A stretch of DNA of 64,000 bases from Pelotomaculum thermopropionicum SI (GCA_000010565.1 AP009389.1:372001-436000); one strand, 5' to 3'. Shown: positions 16,559-26,139, numbered from the stretch's first letter. Notes: generated by a model not told the origin, from the sequence alone. Translations and numbers: made by a program.

Positions 16559-17086
16559 ATGGATGAAAAAGTAATAGAATTAAAACTTTGCCTCGATAAA
16601 TTAGGTGGTTTTAGGATGGATGACTTTAAAGAAAGGATAGCTCTCCAGAAAAAGATTTATCTTATGCAATTAAGCGGTCTTGACTTGGGCTATCGTTTTA
16701 ACTGGTACATAAGAGGTCCGTATTCGCCTTCTCTAGCAGATGTTGCTTTTGACGCTTGGAACAATAAAGATTTGCTTGATGAAATTTGCTTAGAATATGA
16801 ATTAAACCAAGAGGCTTCTGAACATATAGATAAAATAAAGGATTTGATAGAATCTAAATGTCCATTAGAAGATGATCTTGAACATTATAAATGGCTTGAG
16901 TTATTGGCAAGCGTCCATTACCTTAAACACGTTGCATATTTAACTGATGTTAACAAAGAAAATAAAAACGATTTATGCCAAAAAATCAAGTCCTTGAAAC
17001 CCTTTTTTACTCTTGAACAGATAGAAGTAGCATGGGACACCTTAAATAAGTGGGGCTTAATTAAAAACAAAACGCTGAAAACCTGA
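16559..17086 (+). CDS. YwgA-like conserved protein
   Basis: A 175-residue soluble protein. The opening KLCLDKLGGFRMDDFKERIA, then LQKKIYLMQLSGLDLGYRF and NWYIRGPYSPSLADVAFD, matches the pattern I associate with Bacillus YwgA-type proteins, which are often encoded next to a YwfO-type HD phosphohydrolase, as here. The biochemical function is unknown. The ATG at 16559 is preceded by AGGAGG at a short three-base spacing; an in-frame TTG at 16517 has no ribosome-binding site. Very AT-rich. Confidence 0.7.
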   Translation: MDEKVIELKLCLDKLGGFRMDDFKERIALQKKIYLMQLSGLDLGYRFNWYIRGPYSPSLADVAFDAWNNKDLLDEICLEYELNQEASEHIDKIKDLIESKCPLEDDLEHYKWLELLASVHYLKHVAYLTDVNKENKNDLCQKIKSLKPFFTLEQIEVAWDTLNKWGLIKNKTLKT

Positions 17087-17097
17087 GGGTAAGTAGG

Positions 17098-18570
17098 ATG
17101 AAAGTATATAAATGGATTAATGAAAATATTTACGGATCAATACCAGTTACAAAAACAGAGTTTGATTTAATTAATACTAAAGCCTTTCAGCGTCTCCGTA
17201 ATATTAAACAATTAGGTTTAGCTCACTTAGTCTTTCCGACGGCAGATCATTCAAGATTTTCTCATTCTTTAGGTGTTATGCATATTATAGGTCGTATGGC
17301 AGCTCATTTACGCAACAAATATCAAATATTTAATACCAAAGAAGTTGACAAATTAAGGATTGCCGGGCTGCTCCATGACATAGGTCATTATCCTCTTTCT
17401 CATGTTGGAGAAAAGGTTTATCAGTTACTAACCAAAAAAGAAGCGATAATAACAAAGAAAAGAAAAGGTAACAAAAATGAAGAGAATATATTACATATTG
17501 CTTCTACAGAACTCAAACAAGAAGATGTAAATCATGAAAAATTAGGAAAATATGTCATTCTAAATAGAGAAGAAATTAAAAAAATATTAGAAAGGGATGA
17601 TTTTGACCCAAATGAGATAGCTAAGATTATTAATGGCGAGCATATAAATTTAGCTTATGATCAATTGATTCATTCTGGTTTAGATGCAGATAGATTAGAT
17701 TACCTTTTACGTGATACAACTCAAACTGGTGCAAAATATGGTCTAGTTGATTTAGATTATATTATTAGGATGTTATCCGTTGGAAGAGATGAAAATGATA
17801 ATGTTTGGATTGGTATAGATAAAAGGGCCATTCATTCTATTGAACATTTTCTTTTAGCAAGGTATTTTTCTTACTCGCAGGTTACCTGGCATCGAACAAT
17901 TAGAGGTTTTGAGATAATGGCAACCGCCCTATTTTATGAAATGGCAAAAAGAGGAATGGTCTATGATAGTTTTGAGCAACTGAAAAGAATTGTTGATACA
18001 GATAATTGGATTAATTTTAATGATAACTATTTTTACCAAAAAATAAGTGAATTTTCAAATAGGATAAATAATGAATTGTGTAATATTTTATTATTTAATT
18101 TAAACAATAGAAGGCGTGCAAAATTAATTTATGAGGAAAAAGATTTTCGAAACGGCAAAGCAAAGAGCCACAGTTATGCAGCTCTTGAAAATCTTATTTA
18201 CAAAAAAAGAGATGAGATATTAAAGATAGCTAATGAACATAACATTCCGGAAGATTTTATTTTCAACCAAGAACTTAGTTTAAAAATAGATAAAATTCCC
18301 AGTTCAACACTTTTAGATATAACAGATGAAAACAAAAAGGAAACCATCATGGTAATAGATAAAGGAAAAATATTTCCTATTTCTTCCCTTCCTTCTTCAA
18401 TTATTCATCCCTTAAGCGAAAGAAGCCTTTATTGTTTGCGTTTATATGTAGTTGATTTGTTTATCGGCAAGACCCTAGAAGAAAGTAATAACCTTTTTGA
18501 TTCATTTATAAGCGATTTTAAGAGATTATATGATAACGAGTTAAAATTTCTAAAAGAAAAGTTACCTTAA
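17098..18570 (+). CDS. HD-superfamily phosphohydrolase (YwfO/SAMHD1-like)
   Basis: A 490-residue HD-domain protein. Metal ligands are visible as H in RFSHSLGVMH, HD in GLLHDIGHYPLSH and D in SGLDADRLDYLLRD. The pattern (AFQRLRNIKQLG, then the HD box, then YLLRDTTQTGAKYG) is that of COG1078, related to dNTP triphosphohydrolases. It may therefore hydrolyse dNTPs or another nucleotide. It starts 11 bp after the YwgA-like gene. The pair is AT-rich and stands apart from the neighbouring genes. A role in phage defence is conceivable but not shown. Confidence 0.87.
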   Translation: MKVYKWINENIYGSIPVTKTEFDLINTKAFQRLRNIKQLGLAHLVFPTADHSRFSHSLGVMHIIGRMAAHLRNKYQIFNTKEVDKLRIAGLLHDIGHYPLSHVGEKVYQLLTKKEAIITKKRKGNKNEENILHIASTELKQEDVNHEKLGKYVILNREEIKKILERDDFDPNEIAKIINGEHINLAYDQLIHSGLDADRLDYLLRDTTQTGAKYGLVDLDYIIRMLSVGRDENDNVWIGIDKRAIHSIEHFLLARYFSYSQVTWHRTIRGFEIMATALFYEMAKRGMVYDSFEQLKRIVDTDNWINFNDNYFYQKISEFSNRINNELCNILLFNLNNRRRAKLIYEEKDFRNGKAKSHSYAALENLIYKKRDEILKIANEHNIPEDFIFNQELSLKIDKIPSSTLLDITDENKKETIMVIDKGKIFPISSLPSSIIHPLSERSLYCLRLYVVDLFIGKTLEESNNLFDSFISDFKRLYDNELKFLKEKLP

Positions 18571-18647
18571 TGCCTTTTAGTTCTTAACGAATGTACGTTC
18601 TTTTAGGGTATGGCGGATGAAAAAAACCAGCTCGAAAGGTGGGATAG

Positions 18648-19118
18648 ATGGTGAAGTTGGCAGAGGCGCTACTGGAACGCAAGAGCTTAAAGGAGCAGAT
18701 CGGTGCCCTTAAAGAGCGCGCTATCAAAGATGCCCGGGTGCAGGAAGGTGATCAGCCAGCCGAGCGTCCGGAATACCTGGTGGCCGAAATTGAAAAACTG
18801 GTTATTCGGCTGGAAAAACTGGTGGTGGCCATAAACCGCACGAATCTGCAGGCCAGACTCCCAGACGGGCAGACCTTGATGGAAGCTATCGCTCAACGGG
18901 ACATGCTCAAACTGCGCCACCAACTGGCGAAGGACCTGGCCAACGCTGCTGCCCCTGAAAGGGATAGCTGGCGCCTGACCCGGTCCGAGGTAAAGTTCCA
19001 ACCTACTGTGGATGTAGCCCGGTGGCGGCGTGAAGCTGACGCTCTAGCTAAGGCATATCGTGAATTGGATAACACTATACAGGCAGTCAACTGGACCACT
19101 GAACTTATAGAAGAATAA
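18648..19118 (+). CDS. DIP1984-family protein
   Basis: A 156-residue, largely helical protein. The diagnostic stretches are LAEALLERKSLKEQIGALKE, INRTNLQARLPDGQTLMEAI and YRELDNTIQAVNWTTELIEE, conserved along DIP1984-family proteins of unknown function. The ATG at 18648 follows AAAGGTGGGAT. GC content returns to the genomic norm. No operon partner. Confidence 0.85.
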   Translation: MVKLAEALLERKSLKEQIGALKERAIKDARVQEGDQPAERPEYLVAEIEKLVIRLEKLVVAINRTNLQARLPDGQTLMEAIAQRDMLKLRHQLAKDLANAAAPERDSWRLTRSEVKFQPTVDVARWRREADALAKAYRELDNTIQAVNWTTELIEE

Positions 19119-19374
19119 ATGTTTTAAGGTGTAGCCGGAAGTTTTAGCTGCTGAGGGCATCTCCTCGCCGGAGGAGTATATCCGGCCGTAGCCGCCTTAA
19201 AAAAGCGACTCCGATAACTGCCTGGGGCTGGGGCCCCCGTGAGCAGACCGGTTAATGTGTAACGGGTAAAGATTACACGTGTACCGGGTAAAGGGTAAAG
19301 TGTAAAACCAGATGCCGGTAGCAAACTCTTTGGTGAGGGTGGGATAGTGGGTTATTATGTGACAGTGTGACAGT
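19119..19374. other. Intergenic stretch with three GTGTGACA repeats
   Basis: No gene was seen. The stretch ends in three tandem GTGTGACA-like units (about 19358-19380) that lead directly into the REP palindrome. Confidence 0.5.
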
Positions 19375-19399
19375 GTGACAGGGGACGGTTCTCTGTCAC
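19375..19399 (+). repeat. REP palindrome next to the intact SNF2 gene
   Basis: A full 25-bp copy, 36 bp from the stop codon of the SNF2 gene. The fragments at 15234-15868 are copies of the DNA starting at this point. Confidence 0.9.
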
Positions 19400-19434
19400 A
19401 TTAACCGGGATAAGGGCGGGTGATATCGACAGCC

Positions 19435-22400
19435 TTACCCTTCCAGCTTGAACAGCTTCCTCAGCTCTTCGTTTGAAAGCTCGCTGAGGCTGCTTTCTCC
19501 TGCGGCGACCGTCAGCCCGGCCAGCTCTCTTTTAGAGGCCATCATTGTATTTATTTTTTCTTCAAAGGTGCCCAGGCTGATCAGGCGGTGGACCATGACC
19601 GTCCTGGTCTGCCCTATCCGGTAGGTCCTGTCGGTGGCCTGGTCCTCCACGGCGGGGTTCCACCACAGGTCGTAATGGATCACGTGGGTGGCGGCGGTCA
19701 GGTTCAGCCCCGTCCCGCCGGCCTTGAGGGACACCACCATGAAGGGGGCGGCGCCTTTGTCTTCCTGGAACTTTTTCACCATTTCGTCCCGCTTTTGGCG
19801 GGGGAGCCCGCCGTGGAAGAAAAGGGCCTCCTCCTGCAGCTCCTCCCTGATCATTTCCACCAGCAGCTCTCCCATTTCCCTGTACTGGGTAAAAATAAGG
19901 GCCTTTTCCCCGGCGGCCGCGATTTGCGCCAGCAAGTCCAGCGCCTTTTCGGCTTTGCCGGAATGCTCCTTTGCCGGCTTACCTTTTTTGCTGTAGTGCA
20001 CCGGGTGGTTGCAGATTTGTTTGAGTGAAGTTATCAGCTTAAAGACCAGGCCCTTGCGGGTTATGCCTTCGCTATGCTCTATCTCTTCCATAACCTGTTC
20101 CACTACCTGCCGGTAGAGGGCCGCCTGCTCCCTGCTCAAATAGCAGTTTTCCTCCTTCACTATTTTGGGCGGGAGGTCCTTGATTATTGTCCTGTCGCTT
20201 TTCAGCCGCCGCAGCAGGAAAGGGGCGGTGGCTTTTTTCAGCCGTGCTATTCTGTCCGGGTCCCTGTATTTTTCTATGGGGACGGCAAAGCTGCCGGTGA
20301 ATTCGCTCAGGCTGCCCAGGTAGCCTCTGTTGATAAAATCGAAAATGCTCCACAGTTCCGCCAGCCTGTTTTCCACCGGCGTGCCGCTCATGGCGATGCG
20401 GCATTTGGCCGCCAGGGACTTTACCGCCTTTGTCTGGTCGCTTTCCGGGTTCTTTATGTTCTGGGCCTCGTCGATAATTACCAGGCTCCACTCTTTCTTT
20501 TTGAATTTGGCCGTTTCCCTGCGCAGGATGCCGTAGGAGGTTATGAGCAGGTCTGTGCCCCTGGTGTCCAGCCTGCGGCCGCTGCCGTGGTAGACGGCGG
20601 CTTTCAGCGAGGGGGCGAACCTGCTGCATTCCCTGACCCAGTTGCCGATCAGGGTGGTCGGGCACACGACCAGGGCGGGTTTCTCCAGCCACCTTTCCTC
20701 TTTTAGCTTAAGCAGGAGGGTTATTACCTGCAGCGTCTTGCCCAGGCCCATGTCGTCGGCCAGGCAGGATCCCAGCCCGCGAACGGTGTTGTAGTACAGC
20801 CACTTAAAACCTCTTACCTGGTAAGGGCGCAGGTCTGCCTTCAACCCTGCCGGCAGGGAAACGTCTGCCGGCGTGCCCAGGTCGTCTGCCAGCTTCTGCA
20901 GGACCGGGCCGGGGTTGAATTCCGCCCCCGCTGCCTCGCCGGTAACGGCGGCCCGCAGCGCCTCCATGGCGGTAAGCCGCGGCGCCGGCCGGCTCAATTT
21001 GGCCAGTATGCTGCTCACTTCTTCCGGCTTTAAGAGCAGGTACTTGTCTCTAAACTTCACTACGCCTGCTGCAGATTCCGCCAGCTTGCGGAATTCTTCC
21101 GCACTCACGGGGGCGCCGCCCAGGGATACCTCCCAGGAAAACTCCAGTATCTCGTCCAGGTTGAGATAGGAGACGCTTTTCCCTTTGCCGGGCACTGCCC
21201 TGGCCGCCAGGGCCAGCCGGGGCGAGGCTATTTGTTTCAGTTCTTTGGGGAGCATTACCCTTATTCCCAGCAGGGAGCATATATGCTGTCCTTCGGTGAG
21301 GAAGCCGGCCAGGGCTTCCGCGGAAAGGGCGGCAGCCTTTTCTCCTTTGTAGCTTAGCAGTTTTTTCAGGATGGGGATGTGTTCCCCGGCAACCGTGAGC
21401 TGGCGCGCCACTTCCCGCCGGACGTATTCGGCCGGCAGCGAAAAGATCTCCTTCTGGTCAAGGAACACTTCGCGCAGCGGCAGCACCGGGGCAAGGGGGT
21501 CTTTTTTGTTCTCAACCTGCACTCTTAAGGTGAACTTTTCCCTGCCGGGGCGGGGCAGCCCGATTTTAATCACGGGGGCGACGCCGGCGGGGCGCAGGTT
21601 GAGCCAGCCCAGCCAGTCGGAAATTGCCTTGGCCGTCTGTTTCTCTTCGAATTTTTGGGCAAGGTAGGGCTCTCCGCAGAAAAAGGCCCTGGCGACCTTG
21701 TCGCCTTTGTCCGGCTCGGTGCCTGCGTAGCGGCCGGCTATATAGGTGAGGGCCAGCGTAAGCAATTCTTCGACGGCCGCGGGCCCGGCCAGCACACCTT
21801 TTTCTTTTTGGCTGAAGACAAAACCGGGCGGCATTATTGAAACCAGGTAGTCCACCACGCGCTGCAGCTTGCCGGACCTGTCCAGCGGCCTGTACACAAT
21901 GTAAAAGCTCTCCGGCTCCCGGTCTTTTGCGCTTTCTGTGCCCAGGCCTCTTAAAACCGGTATGAAGGAGGAAGACCTGGCCAGCGCCTGGGCGGTTGCC
22001 GCCAACGCGCTTAAAAAATCGGCCCAGGGGGAGGTGCGGTTGGCTGGCAGCCGCAGGGGGAGAGAAAGGAAAAGGTCTAAAACATTTTCTGCCGGCAGAA
22101 GCACCCCCTTTTTGTTTTTCAGGACCAGTCTGTTCCCTTCTGGCAGGGGCACGCTCAGCTTCTTTTTTTTGCCTGCCGGGGAAGTTAGCAGTCCGGATTT
22201 TTCTTTTCCTGAAGCGGCATCTAAGGGAGCGGCAAAAAAGGAAAAATTTTGCCAGAACGGCCGTCCGGGACCTCTTCCAGGAGCTTTTTTCCGCAGTTCC
22301 GCGTTTGAAGGGTAGAGAAGGGTCAGGGCGGTGTCTTTAAAAGGATAGCCGTTTTCCTTAAGCTCTATTTTTTCCATAGAGCGGGAGATATTTTTGTACG

Positions 22401-23205
22401 CCCGCAACAGCACTGCCTTAAAGTCGCCGCCGGGGTAAAATAGAGGCGATTCGCCAAGCAGGGCGAAAATGGCTTCGTTTTCTCTGCTGGCGGCCAGGGC
22501 GCATAATTCTTCCGGCATTTCGCCGGGGCCCTCCGGGCCGCGCTCCGCTGCCGTTTCCGCCGCACTTCCCGCTGCCCGGCCTTCCTTTGCGGCAATTTTA
22601 AATTCCTGGTAAGGCACGAAAGAAGGCGCGCCGGCTGAAATCACTTCCGCATGGGAGGAGCCGGCGCTCTGCTCGCGGCTGACAAAACCCGCTGCCTGCA
22701 TCAATCCTTCGGCGTCGATGCCTTTAAGCTTAAAAAGGATGAAGGGGTCCTTGTCTATTTCGTTGGCCATGATGTAATAGACGGCGGCCAGGTGCTTGCA
22801 GGGGTTGGCCCAGTCGGGGCAGGAGCAGCGGGCGGCAATGTCGCTCCAGGCCTCCGGCAACAAGAGAATTTTGTTCTTCTTCAGCAACTCCAGGATTTTT
22901 TCGGGGAGGCGGCCCATGGAAAGCTCGGCGGCCAGGGCCGGGTCTGAGGCAATTATGGCCGCGGCGGTTTCAACTTCCTGCCGCGAAAACTCCCTGAACT
23001 TTATCTCAATTTTATACGGGGTGGGGCGGGTGCCTTGCACCCTGGCGAGCACTTTCCCCGCCGGGTCTATTTTTATTTCCTTCACCCTGCCGCCGGCGGC
23101 GTAGCTCCTGCCCCGGGGCAGGCGGTTGGTGTTATAGTCTATTTTTTCCATGGCTTCGACCCAGGCGGCGCCCCACCAGGTCTTGCCGTATTTTCTCCTT
23201 GGCAC
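19435..23205 (-). CDS. SWIM zinc-finger SNF2-family helicase
   Basis: A 1,256-residue Snf2/Rad54-like ATPase expected to move along DNA or remodel protein-DNA complexes. A SWIM zinc finger lies at C127, C129, C136 and H138 (RCSCPDWANPCKHLA). The long middle region is followed by the helicase core: GLGKT Walker A near residue 820, DEAQ Walker B near 912, MSGTPVENR, then the C-terminal RecA lobe with FFHGGLPRQKRDEM, KAGGTGLNL and DRTYRIGQTR. The GTG start is backed by GGAGGG six bases upstream. Monocistronic; convergent with DIP1984. Two 3'-end copies lie 4 kb away. Confidence 0.93.
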   Translation of the reverse strand: MPRRKYGKTWWGAAWVEAMEKIDYNTNRLPRGRSYAAGGRVKEIKIDPAGKVLARVQGTRPTPYKIEIKFREFSRQEVETAAAIIASDPALAAELSMGRLPEKILELLKKNKILLLPEAWSDIAARCSCPDWANPCKHLAAVYYIMANEIDKDPFILFKLKGIDAEGLMQAAGFVSREQSAGSSHAEVISAGAPSFVPYQEFKIAAKEGRAAGSAAETAAERGPEGPGEMPEELCALAASRENEAIFALLGESPLFYPGGDFKAVLLRAYKNISRSMEKIELKENGYPFKDTALTLLYPSNAELRKKAPGRGPGRPFWQNFSFFAAPLDAASGKEKSGLLTSPAGKKKKLSVPLPEGNRLVLKNKKGVLLPAENVLDLFLSLPLRLPANRTSPWADFLSALAATAQALARSSSFIPVLRGLGTESAKDREPESFYIVYRPLDRSGKLQRVVDYLVSIMPPGFVFSQKEKGVLAGPAAVEELLTLALTYIAGRYAGTEPDKGDKVARAFFCGEPYLAQKFEEKQTAKAISDWLGWLNLRPAGVAPVIKIGLPRPGREKFTLRVQVENKKDPLAPVLPLREVFLDQKEIFSLPAEYVRREVARQLTVAGEHIPILKKLLSYKGEKAAALSAEALAGFLTEGQHICSLLGIRVMLPKELKQIASPRLALAARAVPGKGKSVSYLNLDEILEFSWEVSLGGAPVSAEEFRKLAESAAGVVKFRDKYLLLKPEEVSSILAKLSRPAPRLTAMEALRAAVTGEAAGAEFNPGPVLQKLADDLGTPADVSLPAGLKADLRPYQVRGFKWLYYNTVRGLGSCLADDMGLGKTLQVITLLLKLKEERWLEKPALVVCPTTLIGNWVRECSRFAPSLKAAVYHGSGRRLDTRGTDLLITSYGILRRETAKFKKKEWSLVIIDEAQNIKNPESDQTKAVKSLAAKCRIAMSGTPVENRLAELWSIFDFINRGYLGSLSEFTGSFAVPIEKYRDPDRIARLKKATAPFLLRRLKSDRTIIKDLPPKIVKEENCYLSREQAALYRQVVEQVMEEIEHSEGITRKGLVFKLITSLKQICNHPVHYSKKGKPAKEHSGKAEKALDLLAQIAAAGEKALIFTQYREMGELLVEMIREELQEEALFFHGGLPRQKRDEMVKKFQEDKGAAPFMVVSLKAGGTGLNLTAATHVIHYDLWWNPAVEDQATDRTYRIGQTRTVMVHRLISLGTFEEKINTMMASKRELAGLTVAAGESSLSELSNEELRKLFKLEG

Positions 23206-23285
23206 TTTATCCCTCCAGACGGTGCGTGAAGCATGTAAGATAAAGTGTTGTTACGGCATGATCATTGTAGCAAAATATCAACCGG

Positions 23286-23780
23286 TTGGGAACCCTGGGA
23301 AGTAATTGTCGGGCAGTGAAAGGGCTTGGGTTGGTGGAAAATTCATGTCAGGATGTTTCAAAGTATATGGCCCGGTTTGCAACACGTATTAAACTCATGC
23401 GGGCGGCGGGTTTGTATAATCTTGCCCGGGTTGTTGAAATTACGGCATTTTTTATAATAGGAGAACCTGTCCGTATTGCAAGAGGGCGCCAGCTTTCAGT
23501 TGCAGGTATAAAAGGGGAAATAGACAGGTTCCTATTTGGAGCCAGAGAGGCGTTTCTTGGCTCAGATAGCTATCTTGCTGTACTGGCAAATAAGCTGGGT
23601 ATAGCTTGTAAAAAGCTGATTGACAGCAGTGTTTTTTCTCTAACGCTTCCGCAAAGGGTAAAAGAACTGCTTTTATCCCTGGCAAATAAAAGTGTTGATA
23701 AACCAGTTTTAGAATTATGGTACGCGCAAAAAGAAGCGCTCAACAAGCGTCTGCTCGATCCTACCCGTACAAACCATTGA
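23286..23780 (+). CDS. Uncharacterised protein
   Basis: I do not recognise this up to 164-residue protein. It is mostly helical and basic, with a hydrophobic patch (VVEITAFFIIGEPVRIA). The start is uncertain: TTG 23286 and GTG 23316 lack good ribosome-binding sites, and ATG 23367 or 23397 would give shorter proteins. The small frame that follows (23827) may be functionally linked. No transposase, nuclease or membrane signature was seen. Confidence 0.45.
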   Translation: MGTLGSNCRAVKGLGLVENSCQDVSKYMARFATRIKLMRAAGLYNLARVVEITAFFIIGEPVRIARGRQLSVAGIKGEIDRFLFGAREAFLGSDSYLAVLANKLGIACKKLIDSSVFSLTLPQRVKELLLSLANKSVDKPVLELWYAQKEALNKRLLDPTRTNH

Positions 23781-23826
23781 AAGATACGAGAAGATCCGGT
23801 TTTCTGCAAGTTTAATTAAGGAACAA

Positions 23827-24049
23827 ATGGCACTCTCAGATTTTTTGCAGTTCATTTTTAGCCGAGCAATGGCGTCAAACCGGTGAGGTAAAACTTTCCA
23901 AAGCTGGTGATTGGTTGGCGACGATAACTCATGAGCAGTGGGATCGGGCCTTACCGCGGGGAGCAAAAATTAGCGGACAAGAAGCAAAAAAATTATGGGA
24001 GATTCTTGACGGACGTCTTAACTGGAAGCAAGCCTTTGCTTTTAATTAA
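23827..24049 (+). pseudogene. Small uncharacterised gene with a homopolymer frameshift
   Basis: An ATG preceded by AAGGA opens MALSDF and then goes out of frame in the T6 run at 23841-23846. With five Ts it would read on as FLAEQWRQTGEVKLSKAGDW and ISGQEAKKLWEILDGRLNW to a TAA at 24047-24049, giving about 73 residues. The downstream frame has clean protein-like composition, so either a recent mutation or a sequencing error is likely. Family not recognised. Confidence 0.5.
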
Positions 24050-24050
24050 A

Positions 24051-24488
24051 TTATTCCTTCTTTTTTTCTCCTTTCGCCGGGCGTGAATTGGTTTCGTCTG
24101 GCACGCCGAAAACGATAATGCCTTTGACCATGCGAAAATGTTTGATATTCCTGGTTATTAGGTTTGCATTATGTTCCATGGCGGTGCTGGCGATAATTGC
24201 ATCAATGGGTGTCAGCCCTTGATGCCGGTAGCGCCTTAACATAAGCCCTGCCTGCCGGGCAATATTTGAAGTAACTGGAAGAGTCTTAAACAGTTTCAGA
24301 AACTTAAGTACATCTTCTTCGATGGCAGGGTTCTCCATACTTTTACCTGCATATAACTCCATTTCTGTCACTGCGGAAATAGCAACCACTGCTCCGCTGT
24401 TAAAGGCCGTCTCGAGAAATTCAGTGGCCGGTTTGTATTCGCGCAGGTGATCGACCAGCACGCTGGTATCTAATAATAAATTATTCAA
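24051..24488 (-). CDS. vapC: PIN-domain toxin VapC
   Basis: A 145-residue VapC-like ribonuclease. Metal-binding acids appear in LLLDTSVLVDHL (D7), VTEMELYAG (E), and GLTPIDAIIASTA (D). The C-terminus ends in a lysine/glutamate-rich tail. It overlaps the vapB gene by eight bases and is translated after it. Probable targets are tRNA or rRNA, as for other VapC toxins (family knowledge). Confidence 0.88.
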   Translation of the reverse strand: MNNLLLDTSVLVDHLREYKPATEFLETAFNSGAVVAISAVTEMELYAGKSMENPAIEEDVLKFLKLFKTLPVTSNIARQAGLMLRRYRHQGLTPIDAIIASTAMEHNANLITRNIKHFRMVKGIIVFGVPDETNSRPAKGEKKKE

Positions 24489-24762
24489 TGCCGAGCACCT
24501 TCCACCTTTCAGCGTCTTCAGCTCTTAACCGGCGAACGAAATTTTCTCCCGTTTCTTCCATGTCTTTCCATATTCCTGAAGTTTTACGCAATGTTTCGAG
24601 CGCGTTTGCCTGGTTATTATTTAAGCCCGTTTTCCCGGGCAAGACAAGTATTCCGTCTTCAGTGATCCTTACTTTCAACACGTCGCCGGTTTTTATCCCG
24701 AACTTTTTTCTTGCCTCTGCAGGCAGGGTGATTTGCCCCTTTAAAGAGATGCGTGTTTCCAT
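24481..24762 (-). CDS. vapB: AbrB-fold antitoxin VapB
   Basis: A 93-residue antitoxin. The N-terminus METRISLKGQITLPAEARKK, then KTGDVLKVRITEDGILVLPG, is a standard AbrB/SpoVT swapped hairpin. The tail is acidic and arginine-rich, suited to bind VapC. The ATG at 24762 has AAGGGG about nine bases upstream; in-frame ATGs further 5' at 24771 and 24846 fit the ribosome-binding site poorly. Confidence 0.85.
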   Translation of the reverse strand: METRISLKGQITLPAEARKKFGIKTGDVLKVRITEDGILVLPGKTGLNNNQANALETLRKTSGIWKDMEETGENFVRRLRAEDAERWKVLGIE

Positions 24763-24934
24763 AAAAAACATCCCCTTTACTTTCTTTGCTGTTCTTACTT
24801 TCTTTACTATATCATACAGAGTAATAGTAATCAAGTTATTTATCATTTTTTAATTAATGGACAAACCTGCCAGCTTGTGCAATAATATGTGAAACGGTGT
24901 GAGTCCGGACTTTTTTTCCTGAAGGGGTGCAGCC

Positions 24935-26122
24935 TTGTCACTGCTGATATTTTCCGTTCAAAACGCCTTCCGCAAAAAGGCGGCGGCGGTCCTGGCCGTG
25001 CTGGGGGTGGCTTTCGGCACGGCGCTGATGACCTTCCTTTTTTCCGTTGCGGCCGGCATGGAAAAGAGGGCTGAGCGCACTTTCAGCGAGCTTTCCGGCA
25101 AAATTGTGGTCACCGGCAGGGACGCCATTTTCGGGGGGCTGTTTATGGGCATGGGCACCCCGCCGGTACCGGCCTATTACGTTCAGGCCATTGAAGGCCT
25201 TCCGCACGTGGAGAAGGTTTACGCCCAGGTTTCGGTGATCATGCGGCCGAAAAACGTAAGCTACGCCATGCCTTTGTTCGGCTACGGCGGGGAGGAGGCG
25301 CAGGCTTCCGGGAAACTGCCTTACGGCAGCCTGATCGAGGGCAGCCTTCCGCAGAACAACCGGGAGATCATTATGGGCAAGAGCCTGCAGGAATATTTGA
25401 ACTTGCTGGGCGCTCCTTTTGCGGTGGGGGGCGTCTACCCGTTTATCGTCATGGAAAAGGGGCAGGCAAAAGACCTTGAGCTGAAGGTGGTGGGCGTCTA
25501 CCAGACCGGCAACGAAGTTCTGGATGGGGCCTTCAGCGGTTCCGAGGAGCTGGCCAGGGAAATGGGTAAAATTCCAGCCGCCTATGTTTCGGCCATAAAC
25601 GTGGTGGTTGACGGGGTGGCCAATGTCGAGGGCGTCGCCCGGGCCATCCAGCAGGAGCTGGCCGGCAAAAAGCCGGAGGTGCAGGTGGTGGTGCCCAGGG
25701 AGGTGCTTAACCCGCTTAAAAAGGTTCTGGAAACCTTCGGCAAATTTCTAAAGGCGGTTTCCCTGGTGGCGGTTCTGGCGGGGGGACTTTCGATTATGGT
25801 GGTTATGCTTTTGTCCGTGGTGGGCCGGATGAAGGAGTTCGGCATTTTGAAGGCGCTGGGCTGGACGCCGGCCAACATCGTTTTCATGGTGCTGGTGGAG
25901 TCGGTGGTATTAAGCCTGGCCGGCTCGGTCCTGGGGGTGGGCCTGGGCTGCGCCGGGCTGGCCGCGGCTAAGGCTTACATAGCCGGGGACATTGCCGCCT
26001 TTACCTGGCGGGTGGCGGCCAGCGTGTGCCTGGCGGGGGTTGCCATTGGGGTTGCGGCCGGGGTTTACCCGGCCTGGCGGGCCAACGGCGCCTTGCCGGC
26101 GAAGATACTGCGGGAAGTGTAG
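24935..26122 (+). CDS. ABC transporter permease, MacB/FtsX type
   Basis: A 395-residue permease with one N-terminal transmembrane helix, a large extracytoplasmic MacB-PCD-like domain (about 45-260), and three C-terminal helices in the FtsX fold (MKEFGILKALGWTPANI is the coupling segment). It probably works with the ATPase encoded 17 bp downstream to push lipoproteins, peptides or small molecules through a mechanotransmission cycle. The TTG start follows AAGGGG with good spacing. The substrate is unknown. Confidence 0.9.
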   Translation: MSLLIFSVQNAFRKKAAAVLAVLGVAFGTALMTFLFSVAAGMEKRAERTFSELSGKIVVTGRDAIFGGLFMGMGTPPVPAYYVQAIEGLPHVEKVYAQVSVIMRPKNVSYAMPLFGYGGEEAQASGKLPYGSLIEGSLPQNNREIIMGKSLQEYLNLLGAPFAVGGVYPFIVMEKGQAKDLELKVVGVYQTGNEVLDGAFSGSEELAREMGKIPAAYVSAINVVVDGVANVEGVARAIQQELAGKKPEVQVVVPREVLNPLKKVLETFGKFLKAVSLVAVLAGGLSIMVVMLLSVVGRMKEFGILKALGWTPANIVFMVLVESVVLSLAGSVLGVGLGCAGLAAAKAYIAGDIAAFTWRVAASVCLAGVAIGVAAGVYPAWRANGALPAKILREV

Positions 26123-26139
26123 GCTTGGGGGGCTGTGCG

